Source of the DNA: Tachypleus tridentatus
Lineage: Eukaryota > Arthropoda > Merostomata > Xiphosura > Limulidae
Direction of reading: 5' to 3'
DNA: 64,000 bases
NCBI RefSeq assembly: GCF_004210375.1
Contig: NC_134829.1
Span: 23,452,034-23,516,033 of the forward strand
This document shows positions 37,805-50,132 of the stretch, in pieces. A model generated the notes under the pieces. It had not been told where the DNA came from and did not search any database. It saw only the letters and a list, made by a program, of their open reading frames with translations. A program made the position numbers and the translations under genes. Every line of letters starts with the position of its first letter. Position 1 is the stretch's first letter.

Positions 37805-38890
37805 AATGTTTGTGATTTTGCAATTTAAATACTAATTATTAAAAAAAAAAAGGTTTTTAGAGGTGTGAAGTTTGAAGCTGTTGTTATTAACCATGTCTTA
37901 TACTGAATATTTATATTAGTAATTTGTACTACTTAATGTTCTTTCAACAAAATACACATCTTTTGTTGGATTATTTTATTTTTTATAATGGTAATACAAA
38001 ATAGCAAACATTGGAATAAATGTGAAATAATTAGATTAGTATGACACTCTTCTATTTCATTAACATTCTTTGAAAAATTAATCCATTACTTGATTTTAAA
38101 TTTTGTTACTATTAAAACCTCAGTCTTGGTAATGGGTATACTTTTAGTTATACCTAAATTTCTATCTTTCAGGATAACTTAGGAAAGTTAAATTATTCTA
38201 AAAATCTTACACTTAATTTTTTACTAGACTTTTCTACATTTAGTATCTTGAATATGTTTTATGTCGTAGTACAAGGAATTATTTTATATACTAGTGGTTT
38301 GAAAAGTCTTAATTACTTGGTTAATGGAAACAAATCTTAATCTTCCTCATCTAATGATATGAACAAAATTTAAATGTTTGGTTTTTACAGTACAACAAAA
38401 TTTAATAACATGGAGCAAATTTAAGTGTTTGTTGTAGTGTAATGGAAAAATGCTTTTCTGTCATAGAGATTTTAATAAGCTGGTAGGTTAGGGTGTAGTT
38501 GTAATACAAAGAAACTTGATTTTTTTGACTTACTGTTTTTATTTCAAATGATTTTGAAGTGCATATGGAACAGCAGTATGTGTATTTGCTTGTTATTGTA
38601 ACCCAACTCTTATATAACCCTCAGTGAAATTCAAAAAGTATTTATATATGCTCTAGAACCTACTAGCTGAAATCACCTAAGTTTTAGTATGTTTACATAT
38701 TTATTTGATCCGTGTAAGTTATGAGTTATTCTCACAAATTGATATAATTTACTAATTTCTGTATTGAAATAATGGGCCTTCTGAAAAGTTGTGCCCTCTT
38801 TATAAAATTCTATTTACAGGTCTGCATTACAACCCAATTTATAGTGATATTTTTTCATTACACTGGTCATGAAACTCACTTTAGATGTAG
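37805..38890. other. AT-rich intergenic DNA, nothing recognised
   Basis: No conserved block was seen. Confidence 0.4.
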
Positions 38891-39240
38891 TGGTTTAGTT
38901 GTTAAAACTACGTTAGCAAGAACTGTTAGTGGATTAACCTTTAGCTCAATTGGTATTTCACTTGTAAAGCATGTGAGAGGTCTTGTATTTTACTCTAATC
39001 TGGGAAGGAATGAAATCACAGAAAAAGTGGCACCCAACTTGTCTTATAACCTTGAGATAAGACTTGAAGATGAACTGTGTTTGTGAAAGGTGAAAAATCT
39101 GCTGATTTGAGGTGTCAAATGTATTACTAGTATATTTATCCATTCAGCTCAGTTGATAGAACACTGCTGGCATGTGAAAGGTTCCAGAGTCAATTGTGAG
39201 CCAAGGAAATGCAGAAGTGATGTTATTACAGTGGTAATTG
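38890..39240 (+). repeat. Two diverged tRNA-like repeat heads about 205 bp apart
   Basis: 'tttagctcaattggtattt' (38940) and 'ttcagctcagttgatagaa' (39144) are both A-box-like and are followed by matching 'agcatgtgagaggtc' / 'ggcatgtgaaaggttc' segments. They look like a third, old tRNA-derived SINE family. The 104-codon frame across the first is an accident of it. Confidence 0.45.
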
Positions 39241-39249
39241 AAACTTTGA

Positions 39250-41690
39250 AAAAACAAATTTTAATCAGTGCAAGTTAAATGAATCTGCACTGTATACCAC
39301 AATTTATTTTTAATGAGATCTGAAATTGTTTTTAGACCGTTAAAATTCCACACTATGATTTACATATCACTATTAAAAAAAACAGGATAAGTGGTAATTA
39401 TATAAGGAGTATAATAGTTCTAACTTTTTTGGTAAATGCAATAATATTGAAAAGAAAACATGTTCAGGGATTTTTTTTTGTTTCATTATTATCTCAGTGT
39501 ATGTTATTTAGTCATCCACATCAGCATTTCTCAACCTCTGGTCCAGGGACTGGCACCTGTCTCTCACAACCTTGAAGGTTTATGAGATTTCATGAAAACT
39601 TGTAGAATATTCATATGCAAACCATAATGGTCTTCATATTACTTGTACTTTAGAGGTCTGTAATAGATTAGGAATGCAGAAAGTCAGCTCCTGGTATTGA
39701 AAATATTTAGTTTGTGATCTAGATAAATTGAATCTTCAGATTACACTTGCACTCAGCTGAAGTATGAATAATGAGATATAATTTAGTATCATTAGATTGA
39801 CCATGACTAACTAATTTGTTATTGTTTGCAACTCAAAGTATGAATAATTAAATACGTTCACCCCAATTTTGACAGCATTAGTTTCCTATAACCAGATAGA
39901 GTGAATAATCAATTTTAATTTCACACACAGTATTTTCACAAAACTTGTTAGTGTGTGTAACTACCTTTGTAATTTTACTTTTTGTATAATGTGAATAAGG
40001 CTTTGTAGTTTCACATGAGTGGACATTAAATAATCAGTTTAATATAATCTGAATACACTTTTAATTACTCATTGTAATGATTTATTCCACTACATACACT
40101 GAATAGTTACTTTTAGATTTACACAACTTTAATGATGAATATTCAATTGCAATTTTGAAAATGGACACACTTTACAGTTGTGAATGTTTATACACAATCA
40201 GATGAACTATGAATAACCACTTGTAACTAGCTACCTGCAGTTTTGAAACTTCATCATTATTTGGTACACATTAGAAAACTATTTAATTTGATTACCATTT
40301 CTACTTAAGAACTAATTCTGTGTTTGCCTCTAAAACAAAAATTACTGAGAACATAAGTTTATGAATCAGATTTTAGAATATTTAGTTGAGATACTACAAA
40401 TGTTGGATAATAAGTTGTAGCTACAAGTAGTTTTGAAGTTTATTAAAAAATTTTATAAATATTAGGAAAACTTTTTTTATTACTAAATACTATTTTAGTA
40501 TAAATCAAACTGCATTTTATAAATCATACTTAGGAATACTTTATATGAATATAACTAAATTTACATAAAGACTTGGTAAGTTATAGAAAGAAAGAAAAAT
40601 TTAAATCAATAAATATCTTGTAAAGAATTTTAATGAAATACACTAACAAAATTTCATCAAACTGTTCTTAAATTAAAAAATTACACAGAAGACAATAAAA
40701 TATCTTTAATCTGGCAAAGCACTTTAGAAGAACATGTATAATATTAATATTCTAGCTGTATTATGATTGCTTTCAGATACATACTTTAGGAAATGGAAAG
40801 AACTGTTTAAAAGTATTTGCCATTAAAAGTTTTGTTTCATAAAATTATGACACTTTTGAATATATAACCAACTATTATAAAAATACTATTAAGATAAACT
40901 TAATAAACTTGCATAAATATTTGAAACTAAAAATGAAGAACAAACATTTTGGCTTATGGAACACACACACAGAACCTGTTGTCTTTAAATGTTTATTTTT
41001 GGTTTAGATGGGTTTTATATATATAAGCTCACTGTTTATTATCTGAAGTTGTTTCTGTATTGATTAATATCTGTTGTTTTATCATAACAATTGAGAAAAG
41101 CACATATATTTCTAAATAGGTAGTTTCTATTGTTCCATATTCTAGTTTGGTTCACTTTTTTACATACAATTTATCTGAATGGAACTAACAGAACAGTATC
41201 CTGCCATTAAGATAGTGAACAAACTCGCAATTAAATGTTGGAAAAAGACAATACTGTTAAAAAAATATCCCATAAGAATTCTTATTAAGGTTCAGTTAAG
41301 TCTCTTAATACTGATTAGTGAATAACTGTATGGGGCTATTAAAAATATTTTCCACTTGCAGTGAAGAAATATTTTTGAGTCTAGGTGACTGAAATGCTCA
41401 TAGGTTTTGGAATTTAAGCTTCATTAAATAAAATCAGAAGGACAATATAGTGCATTTTTTATTTTCTAGTATTTTTGATTGAGAAATATATATTTTTGAT
41501 TTGTATAATTGAAATATTTCCAGATTCCAGTGCTAAATTTTTTATATCAATATTATTTTTTTGGAGATTATTGTTAACACAAATTTTGTTTATAATGTTA
41601 AGACAATTTTTGTGTCATCTACATTAATATAATGATTTTATTTTTTAATTTGTAATGTTGGTTTCAGAAATCAGTTTGTTAGACCTATAT
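39250..41690. other. AT-rich intergenic DNA; possible hAT end at 39523
   Basis: 'CAGCATTTCTCAACCTCTGG' at about 39523 resembles a hAT terminal repeat, but I found no partner end. Between 39780 and 40260 the phrase 'gaataa' with similar surroundings recurs at irregular spacing, a possible decayed satellite. Confidence 0.3.
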
Positions 41691-41694
41691 GCAC

Positions 41695-41945
41695 TAATGG
41701 ATCTAGGAATTTGGAAGGGGGTGCAAACACCTGCATGAGTGCCATATAATTTTAGCACATATCTTTCATGTGGGTGCAACTAGATGATACATAAAACTTG
41801 TATACAGTATTACAAATTACTGATCTGTAGCCTGGAGACAGGAAAAAAAAATATTTTATTGAAATTATTTATTACTAAAAGGGGTGCACTTTAGAGTGTA
41901 AAGGTGCAAAATTATTAAAAAGGGTAGCCAACCAAACTCTTAACA
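41695..41945 (+). repeat. Unclassified interspersed repeat
   Basis: It begins 'aatggatctaggaatttgg', then 'aagggggtgcaaacacc', and later has 'aaggggtgcactttagag'. This 'G-rich gtgca' wording resembles old DNA-transposon ends common in invertebrates. No target duplication was found. Confidence 0.35.
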
Positions 41946-42329
41946 TTATTCAAATACCAAAATAATTATTGGCTGATTTATTGGTGATTGAAAAGGACTT
42001 AAAACCCCTATCAATGTTGTATACAAATCAGTTACAACAGGCATAAATGCATTTCTTTTTTCTCAGCTCAAGGAGTACTAAACCAGTCCACAGTAAAAGG
42101 TACGGCTAATCAAAGAAATGATTAGGCCTCTACATCACATATTCTCTTTGCAGTTTTAACTTTAGTAAAATTGGAAAGAAATCTGTAAAATGTACAGATT
42201 GTAACAATGAAATGCAATCCAAAACAAAGACAACCTATAACCACCTCCTACTCAATTTCTACGATTACTTTTTATTACATTCCATTATATTCTGTTGATT
42301 CACAAGTGCCTCTACCTCAGAATGGCCGT

Positions 42330-43040
42330 TATGAGTATTAACATTGATGAGAAGCGAGCAACGTTTCTACCTTCTAACTCATCTTCACGTTAAGAAAGAG
42401 AATTTGAATGTGACCGTTGACGGATACATGTCGTAGGACGAGAGTATAAACGGATACGGGATTTTAGGGGGCGTTGCAGGTGGATTTTAGGTTATTGATT
42501 AGTATAGGTATAAAGGTGTTCCTTTATATTGGTTTAATTTTGGCTTTAGTTGTTGTATAAGTAGGGTTTCTTTGTTTTGTGTTTGTTTATATTTGTTTTC
42601 TATGGTTATGTTGTGTTTATTTAATTTGCAGTGTTCAAAACGTGAAGGTGTTTTTTAGTGTTCTTTGAATCTAGTTTCACTTTTTCTGCTTGTTTCTCCA
42701 ATATAGAAGTCGTGGTAGTTATTGCATTGTATCTTATAAATTATGTTGGTGTTATGTTTGTCAGTATAGGTTTTACACAGTATGGACTTTAATTTTGTAC
42801 CAGTTTTTTTTTTTTCTAAATTGGTGTTTACTGGAATGTTGTGTTTTAAGTTGTTTTCCAAATGTTGATTATTTTTTCGCTGATGTCAGGAACATATAGT
42901 ATGTAGCAGTATAAGGTTTTGTGGCTTGTTGTATCCTGGGGTTTATTGTTGTTCGTTTGCTTTTGGTCTAGGGTTGTGCGTATAATTTTTTCCACGGTTT
43001 ATTGAGGAAATTTGTTGACGTCGATGAAGTGTTGTTTTAT
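42330..43040 (-). mobile_element. Penelope-like element 3' part with GIY-YIG domain, minus
   Basis: The minus frame 42861-42655 reads 'NIIYKIQCNNYHDFYIGETS' and 'RKSETRFKEH', a GIY-YIG endonuclease core as found at the C-terminus of Penelope-like elements. Upstream in another frame is 'LYVPDISEKIINIW'. The 3' flank continues to about 42330. It forms an inverted pair with 43160-44205. Confidence 0.7.
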
Positions 43041-43042
43041 TT

Positions 43043-43135
43043 TGTTGAGTTGGCTCAGCGGTATGTCTGCGGACTTACACGTGAGCATAGCCCATTGTGT
43101 AGCATTGTGCTTAATTCAAAACAACAACAATTTAT
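43043..43135 (+). repeat. SINE2-like fragment between the two Penelope arms
   Basis: 'ggctcagcggtatgtctg' is the SINE2 A-box region, followed directly by the tail wording 'agcccattgtgtagc' and 'gcttaattcaaaacaac'. The B-box is deleted. Confidence 0.55.
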
Positions 43136-43634
43136 TTTGTTGATTTTACCAAGTGAGCATAGTTTTGCGGCCAACAATAATAAAACCCAAGATACAAGAA
43201 ACATACCATATGTTCCCGACATTAGCGAAAAAATAACCAACATTTGGGAAAAAGTTACAATAAAACACAACATTCTATTAAACACCAAATGTATTCAAAC
43301 ACTAGGTACAAAACTACATTGACAGAAACAACACCAACCTAATTTATAAAATACAATGCAACAACTGCTACGACTTCTATATTGGAGAAACAAGGAGAAA
43401 AATGGAAATTATATTCAAAGAATATAAAAAAACACCTTCACACGTTTTTGAACACTGCAAATTAAATAAACACAACATAACCATAAAAACACCCAGATAT
43501 TAAGTAGGGAAACAAATATAAACAAACGCAAAATCAAAAAAGCCCTACTTATACATAAACTAAAGCCAAAATTAAACCAATATAAAGGAACACCTTTGTA
43601 CCTATACTAATTAATAACCTCGCCCGGCATGGCC

Positions 43635-43751
43635 AGCGCCCCGCTAGTACAGCGGTAAGTCTACGGGTTTACAACGCTAAAATCAGGGGTTCGATTCCCC
43701 TCGGTAGGCTCAGCAGATGGCCCGAGGTGGCTTTGCTATAAGAAAAACACA
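43635..43751 (+). repeat. SINE2 copy inserted in the head of a SINE1
   Basis: This is the reference copy of the second family: 'ccccgctagtacagcggtaa' (A-box region), 'aggggttcgattcccc' (B-box), then 'gctcagcagatggcccg' and 'tggctttgctataag'. It is flanked by CCCGGCATGGCCA on the left (43622 on) and again on the right (43754 on), which is the SINE1 head duplicated as a target site. Confidence 0.75.
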
Positions 43752-43753
43752 AA

Positions 43754-44026
43754 CCCGGCATGGCCAAGCGTGTTAAGGCGTGTGAGTCGTAATCTGAGGG
43801 TCGTGAGTTCGCATCCCCGTCGCGCCAAACATGCCCCCCTTTCAGCCGTGGGGCGTTTAATGTTACGGTCAGTCCCACTATTCGTTGGTAAAAGAGTAGC
43901 CCAAGAGTTGGCGGTGGGTGGTGATGACTAGTTGCTTTCCCTCTAATCTTACACTGCTAAATTAGGGACGGCTAGCACAGATAGCCCTCGAGTAGCTTTG
44001 TGCGAAATTCAAAACCAAACAAACAA
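43754..44026 (+). repeat. SINE1 copy, plus
   Basis: Head 'cccggcatggccaagcgtgt', anticodon-like 'gagtcgtaatc', B-box 'gagttcgcatcccc', body 'ctaaattagggacggctag' and tail 'gaaattcaaaacc'. It lies in the Penelope-like copy: 'ataacct' precedes the SINE block (43613) and recurs after it (44030), a likely target duplication. Confidence 0.85.
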
Positions 44027-44212
44027 TTCATAACCTTACATCAACTTGAAACGCCGTTTATACTCTCGTCCCTAAGACATGCATCCGTCAACGGTCACAT
44101 TCAAATTCTCTCTTTCTTAAACTGAAGATGACTTAGGAACGTCAAACCGTTGTTCTCTCCTTATCAATAACAGTGTTAATACCCATAACAGCCGTTCTGC
44201 GATACATTTTTG

Positions 44213-44334
44213 CCCCACGCTAGTACAGCGGTATGTCTCCGGATTTACAACCCTAAAGTCAGGGGTTCTATTCAGTGGGCTCAGCAGATAGCCCGATGTG
44301 GCTTTGCTATAAGCAAACATATACACACACTACA
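44213..44334 (+). repeat. SINE2 copy, plus
   Basis: 'ccacgctagtacagcggtat', 'caggggttctattc', 'gggctcagcagatagcccg' and 'tggctttgctataagc' follow the family in order. Confidence 0.75.
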
Positions 44335-45160
44335 TACATTTTTATTTGAAGTGGGTTTCTCGTCATCAAGAAATGCCTGTATATTAAGTATATAATAAAC
44401 CGATAAAGGTTTAAGTCCAATACATTTTGACATTATCTATTCTTTTCAAATTTAACTTTAAACAATTTTACAAAATACTTATTGAAGCTATATCATCAAT
44501 GGTTTAACTTAGGTGTTAACTAATGGGTGCATGACGTTATATTACTCCTAGAATACATCGAACAATCAGGAATATTTTGACTGACAGATGTTTTGAAGTG
44601 TCTAAAAAAAGGTTACATTATAAATACGAGAATTGACGAGCAGTAGATCGATAAGTGTAATTCAGTGAACTATTTGGATATGCAATTATTATTGCATATA
44701 CTCACTTAATCGATTAGCCGCGATATTGTACAAGTTAGTCGCACCACCATTAGCGTTTGAACATCTCTGTAAAGTTACTTTGGCCTATAGATCAACAGTG
44801 TAAAGTGAAAATTAAGAATAAGTCAAACATTTTGGATTCCAATAAATCAATGCACCTGTTTAAGGCAACTTCTAAATCTACTAAACCACTAACTGTTTAA
44901 CCATAAGCTCTAATTTATTTGCCAATTATTGTTAGTATTATAACACGCAAACAAAATTTATTATTTAGCTTCCATAAGCAAAAAAATTGCACTGTAAATT
45001 GTACCAGACATCAGCAGCAAGCCAATTCGGTATTATCACTAGTTAATTTAGATAGGACACTGGAATGTTTCACATAAAATATGTAATAATATCCAGATGC
45101 TTGTGACATAACATTTATTGCTTATTCATAAAATTTCAATTTTACTTTTCGGTCTTTACA
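44335..45160. other. Intergenic DNA, nothing recognised
   Basis: No coding block or named repeat is visible. Confidence 0.4.
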
Positions 45161-45162
45161 AT

Positions 45163-45391
45163 CAATGCCCAAAGGGTCTGGGAAGGCGTAATTAAAGGAG
45201 TCAACTCGCAATTTGTGAGTCACTAGTTCAATCTCATTATTAGGCATGTTCGTCCCACTGTTCGATATCGTATACCAAAAGTAACAGTGAGAGGCGTTGG
45301 CTAACTGCCTTTCTTCTAGTCTTTCATTTCTAAATTAGATACGGCCAGTGCAAATATCCCTCAAGTAGCTTTGCACAAAGTTCAACAAATA
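45163..45391 (+). repeat. SINE1 copy, plus, diverged
   Basis: Body segments 'gttcgtcccactgttcg', 'aacagtgagaggcgttggc', 'taaattagatacggccag' and 'tcaagtagctttgcacaa' keep the family order. The head is poorly conserved. Confidence 0.65.
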
Positions 45392-46480
45392 AAAATTCTT
45401 TGGTAAAAGTAGGTTTATTTCTGTAGATGTTTGATAGCCCTACTTTTTTAACCTTAATTAGATTAATGAGTTTCGTGTAATTGATTATATTAGCTGTTTA
45501 TTATTAGTTTTTTATTATTATTAGTGTTTTCTTAGTCAAATAGTTTGTCTTTTTGATATGTAGGTGACCCCTTAGGCTTTAATTTTTAAAAATGTCTATG
45601 TAGTTTATAGGGATGCTAAATACATTCTACTCACCTTTAATAAAATGTAAAGCTCGCATAACATTTTCAAAAAAATTCCTGTGTAGGTTTTACGAAGAAC
45701 ATTGTTCAAGAAAGTGGCTTGGTTATTTTTTTACTTAGTTTCTGGTGGTCATTCACCAGTGGTATAACGCATGTCCTTATGGGTAAAAAATTATGTAAAG
45801 TTGAGTACTCTGTAATAAAACTATACAGTCATCTTTTCTACTGATCAGTCACAAGATACCTCGAAAATACACCTTCCTTTTCGATTTTGATGGCCAACGC
45901 TATAGAAACGTATATACAACACAGTGTTTTCTCAGTCTAGGATAAATTTTTTGAGAGCTCTCAGCCTCCAGCAAAGGCACTGAACTTACTAAACACGCTA
46001 ATTTCATTGAATTTTGTAAGAAAATAAAGATTATTTTCATGTCTTTTTAAACTGTGTTTGGTTTTTATATTTTTTATAACTCACTTTGAGCCAGAGAATT
46101 CAGTTTTATTTCCGCAACACAATTTTCTATCGAATCTGTTATTAAACGAATCCTAATCGATTATTCTCAAAGGAAATTAGTGAACTATACTTATTACAAG
46201 ATTCAAACCATGATAAAAAATTCCTCTTTCAAAAGCATTTCATATTTTAATATTTAAGGTCTCAGTTCAATACTAAAATGAGAAGCACATAACATGTCTG
46301 TGATAGCTTTATCGTCCGTCTTGAAACTTTTCCATGTTCTCCAGTAATTTCTGTACGCTGAATCTGAAAATGGTGTTCATTTTTCTCCGTCACATAGAGA
46401 TTTTTCACAAAACGTCATACATACTTTTATACAAGTGAATCATTTTCGTTGAAATTGGGTTACATTTTGTTATGCTTAAA
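45392..46480. other. Intergenic DNA, nothing recognised
   Basis: No coding block or named repeat is visible. Confidence 0.4.
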
Positions 46481-46499
46481 ATATTTATAACCACTAGCT

Positions 46500-47620
46500 A
46501 TAGGTTTCTTCCAAATTGAGTCTTCTAAAGGATTCTTCGGAGATTTTGGAGTCCAGATTTTTAGCTTTGAACTTACTTTCATCAGGGACACCATTTTACT
46601 GATACAGAAGTCGTGAGAGTTTATATCATACTTTTCGCAAGAAGGTTCACTGGAACAATTTTGCTTAATTAATACCAATACTGGAAGCTGCAGACTATGA
46701 ACCAAGTGAGTGGCGATTGTTTAATGATTCCTCTAAAAGAAGTCTAAAAGCTGTTCTCCGTAACTATGGTAACAAATATGCATCTGTTTATACTTCTCAT
46801 TTGGTTCACTTGAAACGTACAATAACCTCGAATTATTTTTAATAAGGTCAAATATAAAAAAAACGTTTGACTACTTTGTGGAGAGTCAAAAGTTCTGTGT
46901 TTTGTTGGATTAACACTTTGGTTACACAATATTTCCATGTTTTTTTACGCGAATGGGACAAGGCACGAAATCAGCACTGGATTTAGAAGCAATGGCCACA
47001 CAGAGTCAGTCTGATACGAGAATCGAAAAAATGGACATGAAAGTTTGGTTGCCACAAAGACACTTCTGTCGCTTCCATTTAACATAAAACTGGGCTTGAT
47101 GAAGCAGTTTCTAAAGGCCTTAGACAAAGAAGTAAAACTTAAAGAAGGAATTTTTGTTGGGTTTCAGATTAAAAAATTGACTTTGAAAAGACAATGAGGA
47201 AAGTGGAAAAGAAGCATTGGATTTTATTTAAAGATGTCATTGACAAATTGTTAGGAAACACGAAAGATTCAAATAAGGGAAATACTGTGAATAACATGCT
47301 CGGTAAATTGAAAGAGATGGGTTGTGATATGAACTTGAAAGTTCTTTTCTTACACTCAGGTAAGGACTATTCCCTGAAAAACTTGGTGTCGTTAGAGATA
47401 AAAAAGGGGAAAAGTTTCATTAAGACATAAGGGTAGTGAAGATGGGGTAGATTCCAGGGCAGGTGGAATATCAGCATGTTGGCTGATTATTGCTAGTCAT
47501 TGACACGAGATATTCCAGACACAATGGGTAAAAGAAAGACCACAATACGTAGTTTAGAGACTAAAAGACGTAGATTTCATAAAAAACAAACAGACGGTGA
47601 ATGAAGATGCAAATTCTTCT
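46500..47620 (+). pseudogene. Broken copy of a repetitive uncharacterised arthropod protein gene
   Basis: Plus-strand pieces in shifting frames read 'YEPSEWRLFNDSSKRSLKAV' (46690-46750), 'LRNYGNKYASVYTSHLVHLK', 'FLREWDKARNQHWI' (46945), 'GLMKQFLKALDKEVK' (47098), then an open block at 47194-47427 starting MRKVEKKHWILFKDVIDK, and 'RFQGRWNISMLADYC' (47450). This order matches, from memory, a family of multi-copy arthropod proteins of unknown function, often annotated as uncharacterised and probably mobile. The wording 'FL.EWD.ARN.HW' is its hallmark. Many stops and shifts show this copy is dead. No terminal repeats were found. Confidence 0.65.
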
Positions 47621-48225
47621 GATAACAATGCTCTTCACATTTTTTTCAGTTTGCATTTTAGTTAACAAACATAATCATAAGAAATGTTCACTGTGATAAA
47701 CGAAATAATAATTTGGTCTAAGCAAGATGTTTTCTCCCAGTCTAGTAAATAATGCTTAGATCACGATAAAAAAAAGGAACTCAATTTTTAATTACTTTTA
47801 TGAAATTTAAATTTGTAGCCCTGTTTTTGTGTTTCAGATACATTTTGTAGGGATCCACTCATTTCTCTAGGGAGGGGACAAAGTTTGAAGCAACGAAATC
47901 AAAGCTGGAAAGAAAAAAGTGCCCCTCTTTAAAAATGTTGTTAATTTGTTGTATTTTTCATTAGATAACAGGAAAATATGTAAAACTATACGGTTTCAGA
48001 ACGCATTTCACGAGATCTGTTCAGTATGATCCAAGTCCTAATTTTAACACTGGCTTTCGTAGCTAACTAAACCTTTCATTATTTTAGTCGCATATTATCA
48101 TAAAAAGTGTTGTGCACGTGCTGTAGTTTCATAGATCTTCTTACTCCAATTAGCCTAGAAAATGTTCAAAATGATCAAACAAGTTTCTCTGGAATAGTCG
48201 AACGTAAAAATGAAACTCAAAATAA
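47620..48225. other. Intergenic DNA, nothing recognised
   Basis: The frame at 48107-48298 overlaps the Tc1/mariner fragment antisense and is a shadow. Confidence 0.4.
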
Positions 48226-48229
48226 CACA

Positions 48230-48455
48230 AACCAGTTTCACAAGTTAACATTTAGTCGGCATTCCTTTGTATTTCAGTACTACGTCACATCGACGTAGCA
48301 TGTTTTCAATGAGTTTGTACAGATATTTCTGAGTGCCTGACTGCCATCTTTCTTTGAGTACTCCAAAAAGTTCATCTTGCAATCTTTCGTTAATCGGTTT
48401 AACTCAGCCCATAAATTTGCAGTCGGATTGATATCAGGTGATTGGCCTGGCCATT
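48230..48455 (-). mobile_element. Tc1/mariner transposase C-terminal fragment, minus
   Basis: The minus strand reads 'WPGQSPDINPTANLWAELNR' at about 48450-48390, the region of the DDE domain that normally reads WPAQSPDLNPIENLW, then after shifts 'LFGVLKERWQSG' and 'LIENMLRRCDVVLKYKGMP' to 48235, the usual C-terminus. The rest of the transposase is missing. Confidence 0.8.
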
Positions 48456-49540
48456 TATAACATTAAGTTATTTATTTCTAATATATCTTCTAACGACTAA
48501 AACTGTAGACAATCTTGTACATAATTAATGACAAAACAGAGATTACAACGTTTGCGAATAGCGACCTTCCAAAAATAAGGAATAAAAAAATGAACTATAA
48601 TCAATTCAAAGAAACATGGCAACCAAATTCAGTTGTGCAATTCAAACTATTCAACGAGTACAAACTCTAGCCTTAACTTGGGTGATTAAACAAGTAAAAA
48701 AATATTGTTGTCTAACTGCTTTAAATAAAATAAATACTCGTATGTTTTTAACGAAGTGTACTGCATTTCAGTCCTTAAAAAAATTTGTTTCAAAGCCAAG
48801 TAAAACAAAAATATGTTTTATTAGATAAAATAATATTTATATTTTCACTTACATAAAAAAGGTTGTTCATTTGCTGTCTTTAAAACGTAAACGGCATGAA
48901 TTACTTTGTTACCCCACACTGAGCTCTCACAATAATTTAAATTTGCATAAGTTTAAGTAATTTCTTTAATATGAGAATAATTTTTATAAATATTGAAATT
49001 CTCAAGATTATATCTTTTCTTGAATAAACTTCACCACCATCATATTTAAAAGTTAAAAAAAGGCGTGTATACCTAAAAAATACTACAAATAGCAATGTAG
49101 ATCGATCGTCTAGAAATTTTAAAAAACTATTTTCCAGATAATTTACCGAAAAAGTTACAGACAGAGGCGTAGCATTTTAGTCCACGTAATTTAAGTTAAA
49201 TTCTAAATGTAAAAAGTCTCTCACATAAGTAAGCACAGAGGTTAATATCACAAGTATCTTGCTTTAGGAAGCTGAATACAGTTAACAATTTAATTTATTA
49301 AATTCTATATAAAAACATTTTTTAATTTGTGTAAAAATATACGTTATTAAGGCTTAAACGCGGACAAACAATAATATGTGATACATATTGTTTAATATAT
49401 GACAAACTTGGCAGTGCTAGTTTATATTCAGAAAGCAACCATAAAACCTAAACCCATCTTTCGTATAAAGACTGCTGAATAGATATAACAGCTTCTCATT
49501 GTAACACCGGTAAAATACACTTTACTAATGTGATATTTAT
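48456..49540. other. AT-rich intergenic DNA, nothing recognised
   Basis: The frame at 48616-48828 shows no domain. Confidence 0.35.
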
Positions 49541-49863
49541 CAGCATGGCCGGATTAAGGAATTGGAGGGAGTCTCAGAGCAAATTTTCTAGGGGAGACCT
49601 CACAATTAAACTCCTGATTTTTAAAATCACTCATTTACATAAATTAAAGAGCTAACCAAAGTTTCATGAAGTACATTAAAATAACTTAATCAGACTTACT
49701 ACATATTTTATAATAAACTTCTAACATGTACTAGCCCCTACCCGCAAAAAATTGCTGTAGTTTTCGTGCCCTTCACTTGAAGTTTTCCCATGACATCATT
49801 TTTCACGCATGCGATTTAAATTACGATTTCTTGCAGAAGTTATGTATTAGATCATAAAAATCT

Positions 49864-50132
49864 GGCCCGACATGGCCAGGTGGTTAGGGCACTCGACTCA
49901 CAATCTGAGGGTCGCGGGTTCGAATTCCCATCACACTAAACAAACTCGCCCTTTCAGCCGTGGAGCATTACAACGTCGGTCAATCCTACTATTCGTTGGT
50001 AAAAGAATAGCCCAAGAGTTGGCAGTAGGTGGTGATGACTAGTTGCCTTCCCTCTAGTCTTAAACTGCTAAATTAGGGGCGGCTAGCGCAGATAGCCTTC
50101 GTGTAGCTTTGCTTAAAATTCTAAAAACAACT
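49864..50132 (+). repeat. SINE1 copy, plus, full-length
   Basis: Head 'ggcccgacatggccaggtgg', B-box 'cgggttcgaattccc', body 'ctaaattaggggcggctag' and tail 'gtgtagctttgcttaaaatt' are all present. Confidence 0.85.

Larger units (their letters stand above)
43160..44205 (+). mobile_element. Penelope-like element 3' part, plus, with SINE insertions
   Basis: Plus-strand pieces read 'IPYVPDISEKITNIWEKVTI' (43200-43260), 'IYKIQCNNCYDFYIGETRRK' (43345-43405) and 'SHVFEHCKLNKHNITIK' (43440-43490), with frameshifts. The 3' flank ('tatactctcgtccctaag', 'catccgtcaacggtcac') resumes at 44055 after an insertion at 43620-44030 and mirrors 42380-42470 on the other arm. Confidence 0.7.

Noticed and set aside
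38772-39086. 104-codon plus frame as a membrane protein
   Set aside because: Half of it is a tRNA-like repeat head, and it has no splice or domain support.
43754-43830. tRNA-Thr gene
   Set aside because: It is the head of SINE1; the same head recurs in many copies attached to the same body, and the cloverleaf is imperfect.
43669-43878. Minus-strand 69-codon frame
   Set aside because: Runs across two SINE copies; the frames at 44117-44326 and 58339-58746 are likewise produced by SINE sequence.
46460-46705. Minus-strand 81-codon frame
   Set aside because: It lies antisense to the start of the broken repetitive gene and has no domain.
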